Shown in pieces: positions 44,901 through 64,000 of a stretch of 64,000 bases of DNA (within the stretch, counting starts at the first letter, position 1; each line of letters starts with the position of its first letter). The notes under the pieces are model-generated. The model saw only the letters and a list, made by a program, of their open reading frames with translations. It searched no databases and was not told the origin of the DNA. The translations under genes and the position numbers were made by a program. This DNA comes from Pseudorasbora parva (taxonomy: Eukaryota; Chordata; Actinopteri; Cypriniformes; Gobionidae), in the NCBI RefSeq assembly GCF_024679245.1, contig NC_090195.1:4806300-4870299 (forward strand), written 5' to 3'.

Positions 44901-47900
44901 ATGATCGCTATCATAATTGTTTGTCTTTGGTGATGTATTAATGACTCAGCATCGCCTGTATCAAAAGAGAATTAATGTCATCCGACTTAAAAATGAATAA
45001 AATAGACTAGACAGCCCTTACTGGAGATCCGCAAATACTGAACTTTGCTCTCTCCCTCCTCACGCGACCAGCCCACTGTCGGTGAGGTGTGTGTGTCGGT
45101 GAGGTGTGTGTGTCGGTGAGATGTGTGTGTCGGTTAGAGAGAGAGATGCACAGTGAACCTTTTTTTTTTTTTTTTTGCCCGTTTGCGTTTTTAGTGTTTT
45201 ACTACTAATACTAATATCACTACTAATGATATTATTGATATACAGTGTAGAGTAAAAAAATGCAGACCACAAATAAGATTTTAATCAATAAATCTACCTT
45301 GGTTTTAATAAATTGGTCACCTGTTTGGGAAGTGTTTGTCATGTTTTGACAATAAAAGATAGTTTACGACCACATTTAACTGTCTGTTTTCTACATATTT
45401 CACTCAGGAGCAAAAATATGCCTTTAAACTTTAAAGAAATAAAGATTTTACATTTATCGTGATATTTATCGATATCGACCCGATATGGAAATTATTTAGT
45501 TATAATTTTTTTGGGACATATCGCCCAGCCCTAACCTCATATAGTAGTATTAATTTAATGTACCTTTGCCATCTGTGCCTCTTGCAGGTTGTCCTAGCAA
45601 AGGAACACTCAACGGGGAAGGAATATGCAAGTAAGTCGTTATATTATCAGACCGGTCATATGCATTCGATTTATCAGTATTACATTTGACAAACTACTGG
45701 ATGGGAGCATGTACTGAAAAGTGTTTTTGTTTCAACAGTTAAGATTCTGGAAAAGCGCCACATAATGAAGGAGAATAAAGCGCAATATGTTAAGAGAGAA
45801 AGAGACATCATGTCACACCTGGATCATCCATTTTTCGTCAAGCTCTACTTCACCTTTCAGGATGAAGAGAAGCTGTGTATCCTTCACACGCATGATGTAA
45901 AACTGCTCATCATATAAAGTCATCGTGTCTCTTCAGAAGACTCGGATTTGGATTAGTTTTTTTCAGGGCTCGGCTTACTGTATTTATAAAGTTTAATCCA
46001 CCCAAAATATAAATTCTGTCATGTACTCGCCTTCATGTCATTTCAAACCTATAAGATTTTCGTTGAACTTCTGAACACAAATGAAGATTTAAAAAAAAAT
46101 ATATTTAAAGTCCAAAAATTAAAAGATCTAAAAAATGTCATAAAGGCAAAGTAGTGGTCTAACTCTATATCATATGGTCTTTCTTCAACAATACATATTT
46201 TTATATCCCAATATCGCTATATTGATTTATCTTTACACCCCTAATATATACTAAAAAAAAATTGACCACCTGCCTTATATAGCGCACGCTGCCAAAACAG
46301 CACCGACCCGCCAAGGCATGGACTCTACAAGACTCCTGAAGGTGTATCTGGCACCAAGATGTTAGCAGCAGATCCTTCCAATCCTGTAAGTTGCAAGGTG
46401 GAGTCACCATGGATCAGACTTGTTGGTCCAGCATATCCCACTGATGCACAATTGGATTGAGATCTGGGCGATTTGGAGGACAGTGCAACACCTTCATCTC
46501 TTCATGTAAAGTGGTGAGCCTGGTCTGCAAAAATGTTAGGACAGGGGTCATTATGGGCATTGCGTGTTGACAAATTCCTCCCATAACCATTATTAAAATA
46601 TTGTCTGACTTGTGCCACAGTAGATATTCTCTGACCAGACAGGATATCCTTCTTTGCCCTTGTGCGCCGATGAATCTTGGGCGCCCAACAACCTGTTGTC
46701 GGTTTGTTGGCCAATTCTCACCACTTTCTTGTTTCGGAGATACTCTGACCCAGTCACCTTGTCATTGCAATTTGTTGCTTGTCAAAGTCGCTCGGATCTT
46801 TAATTCCTGTCCATTTCTCCTGCATCCAACACAACACGTAGATTACAAGAAGTGAATGGTTGCTTACCATCTAATCTAGCTTTATTAGGAAATATTCGCT
46901 TCACCTATGACCGGTCATAATGTTTTGGCTCATCAGTGTGTATATGGCAATAATAATTTATAAATAAATAACCAGAATGTTGACCAATTTGGTTTGGTTA
47001 ATATTGATAAATTACACAAAGCTAATTTTGACTGAATTTAATTCGAATGGTTTCCTGAATATACTGTCAGATTTTGGATTGAGCTATGCTAAAAATGGCG
47101 AACTGCTGAAATACATTCGAAAAATCGGCTCGTTTGACGAGACCTGCACACGGTTCTACTCCGCTGAGATAGTTTGTGCTCTTGAGTACTTGCATCAGAA
47201 GGGCATCATACACAGGTTAGTAGGTTTATATTTTAGGGTTCCTGTGTATAGTTTTATTTGTCCATTTTCTTTATATATATCCTGACATTGAGTTATTTGC
47301 GTCACTGTGGCTTTGTTACAGAGATCTAAAGCCAGAGAATATTCTGCTCAGTGAAGAGATGCACATTCAAATAACAGACTTTGGCACGGCCAAACAACTG
47401 TCCTCTGACAGCAAACAGGGTAAAACACATTCACCACATAACAATCATCCTCTTACAGTGTAAACCGCTCCTGCTCAACTATCCTCTTATGATAGTGCTT
47501 TTATGAAGTGCCATTCTGATGTTTCTCCCCGCAGCAAGAGCAAACTCATTTGTTGGTACGGCTCAGTATGTCTCTCCGGAATTACTGACTGAGAAATCTG
47601 CCTGCAAGAGGTAAACACGACTGATGAATATTTCATGGAGTGCAGTTGTAATGCTTCTGTCGTAATGAAACGGGCCTAATTCAGAGATGCTTCATGTTAG
47701 TTTGTTGCATTTATTTAGTAGCTCCTCTTCTGAATGCAGAAGAGTGCATTGCATTGTTCAGTAATTCCCAATTCCCAATAACACACACAGTTTCGGCCAG
47801 TCATGTTAATCTTGAGTACCTATAGAGTAGTGTTACATCTTTCATATCTTTAAAGAGTTTTTAGTTTTATTATATTTATGTAAAACATGTACCACTGTAC

Positions 47901-50900
47901 CGACTCTTTACGGAAACACCCGCGCTTGTGCAGTTGGCGGGGGCTTGAGTCACACACACACAACACATCATTAAATTATCCCTGGATAACTTTTGATTCA
48001 CTATACGTTTGTGTAGCTCCCATTATATGCACTCATGTGCCGATTGCCAACAAAACACAGACATTTGACGCAGTTTCCACTCATGACCGGGAACAAACAC
48101 ACACACTTGCAGAACTCCATTGCTGCGCCGGAAAAACAAACTGCATCAACTGTTCTCTTAACGCTGGGTGATTTGGGAAGCTGAACACCGTTGTCTTTCC
48201 CTCACAACTAGAAACACACTTCTTTAGTTACACTGTTGATATCATGGTCCAAAAACAAAATGACAGCCGATGGCTTCTGTAACCCGAACGAAGCTCGTTG
48301 ATAGGTGTGCTCTCGCTCTGGTTGATTTTCGCACACACTCATCTGGGAGAAGTGCCCATACAAGCAATTCCGGCCCTTATGAAGTCATTCAGGGTCATAC
48401 TCAAAAACTTTCCTAAACGTATTCGAATCCTGTAAGGAGTGTATTTGGCATACATCAACTTGCTTTTTTTTATATATATAAAAGATTCACCATGTTTAGC
48501 ACAAAAGTTTTGCATTTTTAGCTAAAGGTTTATTTCTGACTGTTAGTTGGCTTAATTGTGTGTTTGTCTTAAATCTTATTTCTTGTGGCAGTTCGGATCT
48601 ATGGGCATTAGGATGCATCATCTACCAGCTTGTTGCTGGTTTGCCGCCATTCAGAGCTGGGTGAGTGTAATCATTGAAGAAGCAATACAGAGATGTTTCT
48701 GTTAAAGTCACAGTATTTATATTTTAACGTCATCTTAAAAATGAGACACTTGTGACTGAGCAAGATGTGAGACTACTGTCAAAAAAGTATTAGCTTTCAG
48801 TTTTATAATGCATATTTTTCAGCGTTTTCCATAATCCATCTTTAACAACCCTGTCCATGAAGAAGCTTAAACCTTCAATTACTAATGGTTGTTTTCTTTT
48901 ACTCCATCACAGGAATGAGTATCTAATATTCCAGAAGATTATAAAACTCGAGTATGAGTTTCCTGAGAAATTTTTCCCCAAAGCTAAGGACCTAGTGGAA
49001 CAACTTCTGGTCAGCCTTATTTAATCATAAATGTTTGTTTTTCTATTCATAGTGTGGGTGAGGATCTGCTGTGTGCTCATTGGTGTTTTGTTTTTACAGT
49101 CACTGGATCCGTGCAAACGGATTGGCTGTGATGAGATGGGTGGCTACGGACCGCTGAAGTCCCACCCTTTTTTTGAAACAGTTGGCTGGGACGGTGTACA
49201 TTTGCAAACTCCACCCAAACTAACGGCGTATCTTCCAGCCATGTCTGAGGATGACGAGGACTGCTATGGAAATGTGAGTCAACTCAAACGACTCGTGCAG
49301 GTCTTCAGAAAATGTGTAATTTAGATCATTCTTAATCTCCTTTTCTCTTTCATTTCCAGTATGATGATCTCCTGAGCCAGTTCAGTTGTATGCAGGTTGC
49401 ACAGCCTGGCCCTGCCCCGTTAGTTCCCTTTACAGCAGAGACGAGTCCTCCGACGTATAACCCCTCCCCTAGTGTGGATCAGTTTATTCATATTCATGAG
49501 CTGGACAGTAATAGCATGGAGCTCGACCTACAGTACAGCGACGAGGAGAAACGCATCCTACTGGACAAGCAGAGTGCTGCAAACCCATGGTACACAAATG
49601 CACACCGACTTTTAATGTGACTTTCTATCCGTGCATGCTTTCTGTAACTTTTCTGTCTCTTGTTGTTTTTTACCAGGCACCAGTTTGTGGAGAATAACCT
49701 CATCTTAAAAATGGGCCCAGTGGACAAACGCAAAGTGAGTAACTGTTAGTAATCTGTTCATGTGTTAAGAGTATGCGTTTTGTTTTCCATTCAATTCATG
49801 AACGAATGACTCTTCAGACTTGTTACTTTTTAGTGAATCAAAACTATACGACCAGAGTATTCCATTCAATTGCTGAACAAATGACTCTTGACATGTGTGG
49901 TGTGTGTAGCCATTAGAGAACAGACGGCTCTGCATGCTTTCGAATAGTTCTCGTGGTGCTTTGTATTCCATTCAGCTTCTGAATAAATTAATTTGCTTCC
50001 TTTTTGGGAATTAAAGCCACATAGTACCATCCAGTTCCTGACTTTATGATCAATATATTACAGTTGTTTTTAGTAAATCAAAACTGTGCAGCCAGTTTAG
50101 TCATTCCAGTTTCTGAACAAATGTCTTTTATGATTTAGTTATTTTCCATGAATCAATGCAGTCCATCCAATTCCCAAGTTCCCACTTAAGCTAAGCAGGG
50201 CTGAGCCTGGCCAGTACCTGATGGGAGATTAACTGGGAAAAGCTGCTGGTAGAGGTGTTAGTGAGGCCAGCAGGGGGTGCTCACCCTGTGGTCTGTGTGG
50301 GTCCTAACACCCCAGTATAGTGATGGGGACACTGTACTGTCAAAGAGCACCGTCCTTCGGATAAGACGTTAAACCGAGGTCCTTACTCTCTGTGGTTGTT
50401 AAAAATACAGATATAAAAATATCAAAGGATGTCCTTCGATAAAGAGTAGGGGTGTAACCCCGACATCCTGGCCAAATTTGCCCACTGGCCCCTGTCCATC
50501 GTGGCCTCCTAAATCACCCCCCTCTCCCGATTGGCTTCATCACTTGGTCTCCTCTCCAATCAGCTGGTCTGTGGTGAGCGCTCTGGCTCAAATGACTGCC
50601 GTCGCATCATCCAGGTGGATGCTGCACATTGGTGGTGGTTGAGACGATTCCCCACTTCTATGTAAAGCACTTTGAGCGCCTAGAAAAAGCGCTATATAAA
50701 TGTAACGAATTAAGTAAATTAAATAATTGTCCTGAAGTAAACTAAAAATGTTTCTGAAAGGGATTCCAATGATTGTTGTGGTGTTGATTCTGCTATTATA
50801 AATGTAGAACTATATCTTTATCGGTATAATTGTGGTCCTTGGTGTGAACGGGCCTTTAATTCGATTCATACTTAATCCAATACCCGAACAAATTACTCTG

Positions 50901-51498
50901 ATTTAGTTCTTTTTAGTGAATCAAAACCATGCAGAACTACCAGTATAGCCAATTCCTGCCTGAATGACTCGCATGAATCAGTTGTTTTTAGTGAATCAAA
51001 CCAATTCCTGAATCTTAAGAACTGATACTTTTTAGTAAAACAAACACTGTTGGAAGTTCCAGGACAGGAACTGTTTTATAACCTTACTTTATTAAAAGTT
51101 GACTTTTTTTGTGTTTCATTGTGTTTTTCCATTTGTGTACGTGTGTAGGGTCTGTTCGCACGGAGGAGGCAGTTGCTACTAACTGAGGGTCCTCACTTGT
51201 ACTATGTGGATCCAGTCAATAAAGTCCTGAAAGGGGAGATTCCATGGTCACTGGAACTACGGCCTGAAGCAAAGAACTTTAAAACCTTCTTTGTCCACAC
51301 GGTAAATGCAGTCCCAGTTATCTTATAATGCTACTTCTGCATGGATTAAATCGGATGTTTAATGACGCTGCTTTGTTCACATAGCCAAACCGGACGTACT
51401 ATCTAATGGACCCAAGCGGCAACGCTGATAAATGGTGCAAGAAGATACAGGAAGTTTGGAGGAAGATCTACCACAAACACCAGAGCCCCAGCCTATAG
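41790..51498 (+). CDS. pdpk1: 3-phosphoinositide-dependent protein kinase 1 (PDK1)
   Basis: Fourteen coding exons: 41790-41813, 44089-44283, 45588-45630, 45739-45876, 47071-47215, 47322-47419, 47535-47610, 48592-48660, 48913-49009, 49100-49273, 49360-49589, 49677-49734, 51149-51301 and 51385-51498. All phases agree, giving 537 aa (human 556). The 8-codon first exon MARATSQI matches the human N-terminus. Kinase domain: LGEGSFSTV (66-74), Lys89, catalytic Asp183 in HRDLKPEN, DFG (201-203), activation-loop Ser219 in [16 protein letters not shown]. The C-terminal PH domain (about 440-532) includes [23 protein letters not shown]1 binds PtdIns(3,4,5)P3 at the membrane and phosphorylates the activation loop of AKT, S6K, SGK and PKC. 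The linker between the domains is shorter and more divergent than in human. I cannot tell from here which fish duplicate (a or b) it is. Confidence 0.97.
43000..43730. other. Intron 1 stretch with GAATCACTGTTT-type motifs
   Basis: pdpk1 intron 1 (41814-44088) is mostly unique AT-rich sequence. Between 43000 and 43730 it has scattered, partly inverted GATTCACTGTTTCGAA-like motifs suggestive of a decayed MITE. Similar motifs occur at 26800-26890 and 54240-54610. No gene is seen. Confidence 0.4.
44334..45533 (+). mobile_element. hAT DNA transposon with intact ends and 8-bp target duplication
   Basis: Perfect 15-bp inverted ends, TAGGGCTGGGCGATA and TATCGCCCAGCCCTA, are flanked by the 8-bp direct repeat ACCTCATA (44326-44333 and 45534-45541), the hAT signature. 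At 1200 bp it is much shorter than an autonomous element. A plus-strand frame (about 44540-44700) retains the N-terminal start of a BED-finger transposase. It lies in pdpk1 intron 2. Confidence 0.92.
44540..44794 (+). pseudogene. Truncated hAT (ZBED-like) transposase N-terminus
   Basis: The frame starts [14 protein letters not shown] and reaches the WRYFGD segment where a BED zinc finger normally begins, then loses homology; the paired Cys and His of the finger are not present. It is a remnant of the autonomous element that gave rise to the 1.2 kb copy. It lies within pdpk1 intron 2 in the host sense. Confidence 0.6.
46255..46945 (-). mobile_element. Internally deleted Tc1/mariner copy
   Basis: The minus strand encodes a decayed transposase end ([20 protein letters not shown]) and, further on, the helix-turn-helix start region. 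The middle, including most of the catalytic core, is missing. It is the same family as 52940-53990. It lies in pdpk1 intron 4. Confidence 0.75.
47795..48500. mobile_element. Diverged family B element remnant
   Basis: Matches the start of the B copies (TCTTGAGTACCTATAGAGTA near 47812, then TTTAGTTTTATTATATTTAT) but is more diverged and shortened, with no clear ends. It lies in pdpk1 intron 7. Confidence 0.6.
49785..51050. repeat. Degenerate ~70-bp tandem repeat split by a SINE
   Basis: Diverged units share the segments CCAATTCCTGAA, AATGACTC and TTTTTAGTGAATCAAAAC. They occur on both sides of the SINE at 50170-50715. The array fills pdpk1 intron 12. Confidence 0.6.
50170..50715 (+). mobile_element. 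SINE3-type (5S rRNA-derived) retroposon
   Basis: The head resembles the internal promoter half of 5S rRNA: TAAGCTAAGCAGGGCTGAGC then CCAGTACCTGATGGGAGAT. The tail, AAGCACTTTGAGCGCCTAGA followed by AAAAGCGCTATATAAATGTA, is the CR1/L2-like 3' end used by SINE3 elements. The middle has the GATAAGACGTTAAACCGAGG block. It is not a functional 5S gene. Confidence 0.85.
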
Positions 51499-52832
51499 GA
51501 CTACAGTGCTCCTCCCTTTGGCCACGCCCCCCACAGCTCTCCAACCAATCACAGGACGGGGACACGCCCCTGTAGAGATGCCTCTCCAGCTATATATTGT
51601 CTTTCTGTCTCTTCATATATCAGTCCGTCACTCCCAGGCACTTTTTCTGTTCAAATTCAGTTGTTTCACGTGCAGAGGGTGGAGTCTTTACAACCAAAAG
51701 CAGCAAGGTCGTAGTCGTCATGTCGGCAGGCAAGCCATAGAAAACCTTTATGACAGGTTTAGACAGTCTTTCCATCGGTTTGAAGGGATGCAGGTAACAA
51801 AAACTTTCGAATCGTGCAATCTCCACCCGCCTGTTGCGGAACAAGTGCACACATTCTCCTTCTTTCTCGCTCGATTCAAACACACACATCTCCTTACATT
51901 GAAACGCCTAAACGCTTGGTAGTGTGTGTTGCTTTAGTCTGCGTTTAGAATTAAGGCGGGTCCTTTTACCCTTATTGGCTACAGTAGCTGGTCTTGCTGA
52001 TTCCGATTGGAGGATGTGGTGTCGAATCTCTTCTCAGCATGTTAACGTTACGAATAAAGCTTCAAATCGTACCAGGAGATGGCACCACACCGCCACAAAA
52101 GCCACATGGGTAATTTGTCGCCCCGGCCCTATGCTGAAAGCACGACTGAGTTTAGCTGTTTTCCTTTAAAGCGCTTGCATTGTGACGGTATGCATTGCTG
52201 ATTCGAGGCTTGTGACGGAGGGGCAATCTGATCGTGTGCGTGTGTTTGGCTCCTCTCATTTGGCCGTTTTTAACAGGAAGTCCATGGAGTGAGTGAGACC
52301 GACAGACTGAGTGTGTGCGTGTGTGCGTCTTCCTGATCGGTAACAGATGACTGTGATGTACAGTTGATGTAATATTGCAAATGGGAGGTGAGTAAAGAGG
52401 TGACTCTAGGATCCAGGTTTTGTATTTTTATTCTTGTATAAGGTTATTGGGCCGCTCCGTTCTGGCCTGGCTTCTGTGTTATTTAAATTCTAATATATGA
52501 AAGCATATTTGGATTGAAGTCATGTTCCAGGGCCTTGCTGTGTATGTATTGAATATGTAAAGCCTTTGAATGTGAAGAATTATTGTAAACTATGATATTT
52601 TACTGCTTTTGTTTTCTTACTATATCATATACATTTTCTATTTGCGCAGTGATTGGCTCATTTCTGATAATTTAATGCCTGTATGCGCACGGCCCCACAT
52701 GTCTGTGTGTGTGCGCGCATGTGTGTCTGTGTGAGATATGATGTGTGTGTGTGCGTGGGGGGGCCTTGTGCGTGTAGGCAATGTGTGTATTCTTCTTGTC
52801 GACCTTTTGCGCTCGGCAAAACCTAGAACTGA

Positions 52833-52838
52833 AATAAA
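52833..52838 (+). terminator. Poly(A) signal of pdpk1
   Basis: AATAAA about 1.3 kb after the pdpk1 stop. The intervening 51499-52832 lacks a coding frame and is compatible with the 3' UTR; it contains GT-rich tracts at 52700-52760. Confidence 0.55.
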
Positions 52839-52939
52839 GCATGTAGGGTTTTAGGCCAACAAACAGTCTTTGTTTTTTTTTTATTGTATTTATTTTGTTT
52901 TAAAATGTTCCCCTGACAGTCAAAGGCATATATATATAT

Positions 52940-53990
52940 ATAATATTGTGTTTGTCTCCATTTTGCTGCCAAAACAGCCCTGACCTGTTGAGTCATGGAC
53001 TCCACTAAACCTCTGAAGGTGTGCTGTGGTATCTGGCACCTAGATGTTAGCAGCAGGTCCTTTAAATCCTGTAAGTTGCAAGATTGAGATCTGGAGAATC
53101 TGGAGGCCAAGTCAACACCTCAAACTTGTGCTCCTCTAACCATTCCTGAAGCATTTGTGCTTGTGGCAGGACACATTATCCTGCTGGAAGAGCCACAGCC
53201 ACCAGTATATCGTTTCCATGAAAGGGTGTGCTTGATCTGACACAATGCTGAGGTAGGTGGTACATGTCAAAGTAACATCCACATGATGGCAGGACCCAAG
53301 GTTTCCCAGCAGAACATTGCCCAAAGCATCACACTGCCTCTGCCGGCTCGCCTTCGTCCCATAGTGCATCCTGGTGCCATGTGTTCTCCTGGTAAGCGAC
53401 ACACACAGCCAGTTGAAGAAAACGTGATTCATCAGACCAGGCCACCACCTTCCATTGCTCCGTGGTCCAGTTCTGATGTTCACATGCGCACTTTTGCCAT
53501 TTTTAGCATTAGATGGGGGTCAGCATGGGCACCCTGTCCCTGACTGCTCTGTGGCTATTAGCCACTGGCTATGCAACCCCATACACAACAAACTGCCATG
53601 CACTCTGTATTCTGACACCTTTATATCAGAACCAGCATTAACTTCTTGAGCCATTTGAGCTCCAGTAGCTCGTCTGTTTGATCGGACCACACAGGCCGGT
53701 CTTCGCTCCCAACGTGCATCAATGAGCCTTGGCCCCCCCGTGACCCTGTTGACAATTTACCGCTGTTCCTTCCTTGGAGCTCTTTTGATAGATACTGACC
53801 ACTGCAGACCGTGAACAGCCCACAAGAGCTGGCGGTTTAGAGATGCTCTGACCCAGTCGTCTAGCCATAACACTTGGGCCATGTTAATCTCACTCTCATC
53901 CTTACACTTGCCCATTTTTCCTGCTTCTAATACATAAACTTTAAGGATGAAATTTTCACTTGCTGCCTAATATATCCCACCCAGGTAAGA
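52940..53990 (-). mobile_element. Near full-length degenerate Tc1/mariner element
   Basis: Reading the minus strand, the order is helix-turn-helix N-terminus (about 53930-53700), central domain, then DVTLTCTTYLSIVSDQAHPF and LFQQDNVSCHKHK (about 53290-53150), then NLQDLKDLLLTSRCQIPQHT and GLVESMTQQVRAVLAAK (about 53080-52970). Frameshifts and stops break the transposase throughout. It lies downstream of pdpk1. Confidence 0.82.
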
Positions 53991-54819
53991 TCGTTAAGAT
54001 CCATACCAGTATGGAAATCTGAATTTGTCGCCCTCTGTAGTGAACTCATGGAATCACATTTGTTCCGTCTAAAATATATGGACTTTTATAGCCTCAACCT
54101 AATGGGCATTTTTTTAGGATCACATGCATCATGACCAATGAAGTATTGCAAGCACTGTTCAGATAAGCTCCTCATCATGCATTAAAACAGCCACGTTCCA
54201 AATCAAACTATATTCAGACATTATTTTCGAATAGTGTTGAGAAATCATATTCTTTGTATCGAATCGGTTTGTTTGGATACTTCAGACGGTTCATTTTAAC
54301 CTCTTCACAACCAAGTTCACAACTCCGCGCTGCATTTTGCGTTCATTTTGTTGTATTTTTTTTATTTGCACTCATAAATTGCTTTTAAACGTTGTTTATT
54401 GTTAGAAAATTTCTAACCCCTTCAATAATGTTAATATTATTATTATTTTTAAATTGATTTATTAATAATTATCAGTAATTGTATTAATATTGTTCCCGTC
54501 TAATGATTCTACTGGTAAACAAAGTATTTTACAGATGATGAGTGATCCCAAAAACGCTTCGGTCGATTCACTTAAAAGTATCGGTTCAAAAGAATGATTC
54601 CTTTTCGAATCACTAGAAATTCAGTACGCTAAACAGTGGATTTAGATATCGGAAAAAACACCACACAGCCCATGTCTTCTCTGTCATACGCCTAAAAACA
54701 AAACTAAGGGGTGTTCTCGGCGCGTCAGTGCGGCGCGCTCCTCGCGCGTCAGTTGGTTAAACTTGGTTATTGGAGAGTCGCGCGGCCGCCCTTCATTCCA
54801 GCAGAGCAGCGAGCGCAGG

Positions 54820-63012
<8,193 letters not shown>

Positions 63013-63146
63013 TCATCTAGAGCTCCCGTGTTTTGAGAAATATCAGTTCTTTCTAGAACATTCCTTGAGCTTGATCTCTTCACGCGCACCGACGAGCTGA
63101 AGCACGCAAGCCGCACGTGAAGAGCATGTCCACTTCTGGTGCCTGG

Positions 63147-63152
63147 AATAAA
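63147..63152 (+). terminator. First candidate poly(A) signal of kctd5
   Basis: AATAAA about 135 bases after the stop codon. An (AAAAT)n tract at 63751-63780 offers further copies, so the 3' UTR may be longer. Confidence 0.45.
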
Positions 63153-63750
63153 CACTGGGATACTTTGTTTTTGATCTTCATGGATTCGGAGACTGAAGAA
63201 TTGCACCAAATCTCAGGGATCAAAAGGAAATGGTCACGTCACTGACTCACTGTCCACCTGGTACAATCACTCTATAGTTTTTATTGCACTACTGCTATTC
63301 TTAAATACAATATTTCAGAGGTATCAGTTAATATGTCCTTGCTGTAAAGAAATGTGTTAGTGTATTTTTTTTACTGGCTGGACTGTAAAAGGAAAGAGCT
63401 TTTCTGTCTGCGTTTAAATGACACCTTGCACATTTTGATATAAGGACAAACACTATTATATATCCTGTAAGGTAACAATAGATGCATTTGTATGTCATTT
63501 TTGAAAATGCTAAACACATTTTTGTGTTTTGGTAAGTAGTAATATATAAACCTGTACTGCAAAATCTCATATCACTATAAAATCCAAGTAGCTGAATGTA
63601 GCAACACACATTCACACACATTTAAGAGATAAATGCATTTTTAACAAATACTTTTGTGTCTGTGTGCTTCTTACTGTCGTTTTGGAGAAAGCATGCTATT
63701 AGGGACAGTGTTGTTAAAAATAATTGAACAATTTCTAGTTTTGGTCATTT

Positions 63751-63860
63751 AAATAAAATAAAATAAAATAAAATAAAATAGTTTTTGGTAATTAAAATCC
63801 AATCAATTTAACCTTCATCCTTCCCTCAGGTCATTTTTACCCAAAACTTTTTTTTTTTTT
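63751..63860. repeat. (AAAAT)n and T-run
   Basis: Six AAAAT units followed, after about 65 bases, by a run of about 20 T (63847-63866). No gene is seen from here to the window end. Confidence 0.85.
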
Positions 63861-64000
63861 TTTTTTAAATGAAGTGTTCATCAGAGCGGTCCAAGACCCA
63901 AGGACTTTTGTCCCACTTGAACCACAAATGTACAAAACATGTACTGGATTCACTGAGGTTTGTGGTTAAAATGGTAAAAAAGTAACACACCCTGCCCTTA

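Noticed and set aside
50170..50300. A 5S rRNA gene
   Set aside because: Only the internal-promoter part resembles 5S rRNA; the rest continues into a LINE-like tail, so it is a SINE3-type retroposon.

Overview
The window is vertebrate nuclear DNA, most likely from a cyprinid-type ray-finned fish. The genes are split by many introns with GT-AG borders. They are embedded in AT-rich DNA full of microsatellites, minisatellites, Tc1/mariner copies, small TTAA-target DNA transposons, a hAT element, an L2-like LINE fragment and a 5S-derived SINE, the mix typical of zebrafish relatives. All gene models were assembled by eye from splice sites, reading phase and similarity to remembered human proteins. 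No search was run.

Layout. 1-8950: no gene seen; microsatellites, a 1.3 kb palindromic element (2347-3654), a 1.1 kb TTAA element (4819-5910) and a third TTAA element (7178-8741). 9006-16425, minus: sbk1, 4 coding exons, with a 115-bp CA/TG microsatellite against the exon 2 acceptor and nested transposons in intron 1. 16430-28200: a repeat-rich gap with a large inverted repeat, a 48-bp minisatellite, a second 1.2 kb TTAA element, an L2-like fragment, a 27-bp minisatellite of about 0.9 kb, a Tc1 piece, and a possible orphan pair of minus-strand exons (24182-24451). 28281-31820, minus: gnptg, 10 coding exons. 32593-40323, plus: tsr3, 6 coding exons, sharing a 0.8 kb divergent promoter region with gnptg. 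41790-51498, plus: pdpk1, 14 coding exons, with an intact-ended hAT element in intron 2. 54820-63012, plus: kctd5, 6 constitutive coding exons plus an apparent duplicated, alternative exon 5.

The genes are housekeeping or signalling genes and do not form one pathway: SBK1 (orphan Ser/Thr kinase), GNPTG (gamma subunit of the lysosomal-enzyme tagging phosphotransferase), TSR3 (18S rRNA acp modification), PDPK1 (PDK1, activator of AKT and other AGC kinases) and KCTD5 (CUL3 adaptor acting on G-protein beta-gamma). From memory, GNPTG, TSR3, PDPK1 and KCTD5 lie on human 16p13.3 and SBK1 on 16p11.2, so the window is a conserved-synteny block with SBK1 brought alongside.

The strongest observations are the paired kctd5 exon 5 copies with a UG repeat just downstream of one of them, the UG repeat against the sbk1 exon 2 acceptor, changed DFG and APE motifs in sbk1, and a high density of TTAA-flanked elements from several families.
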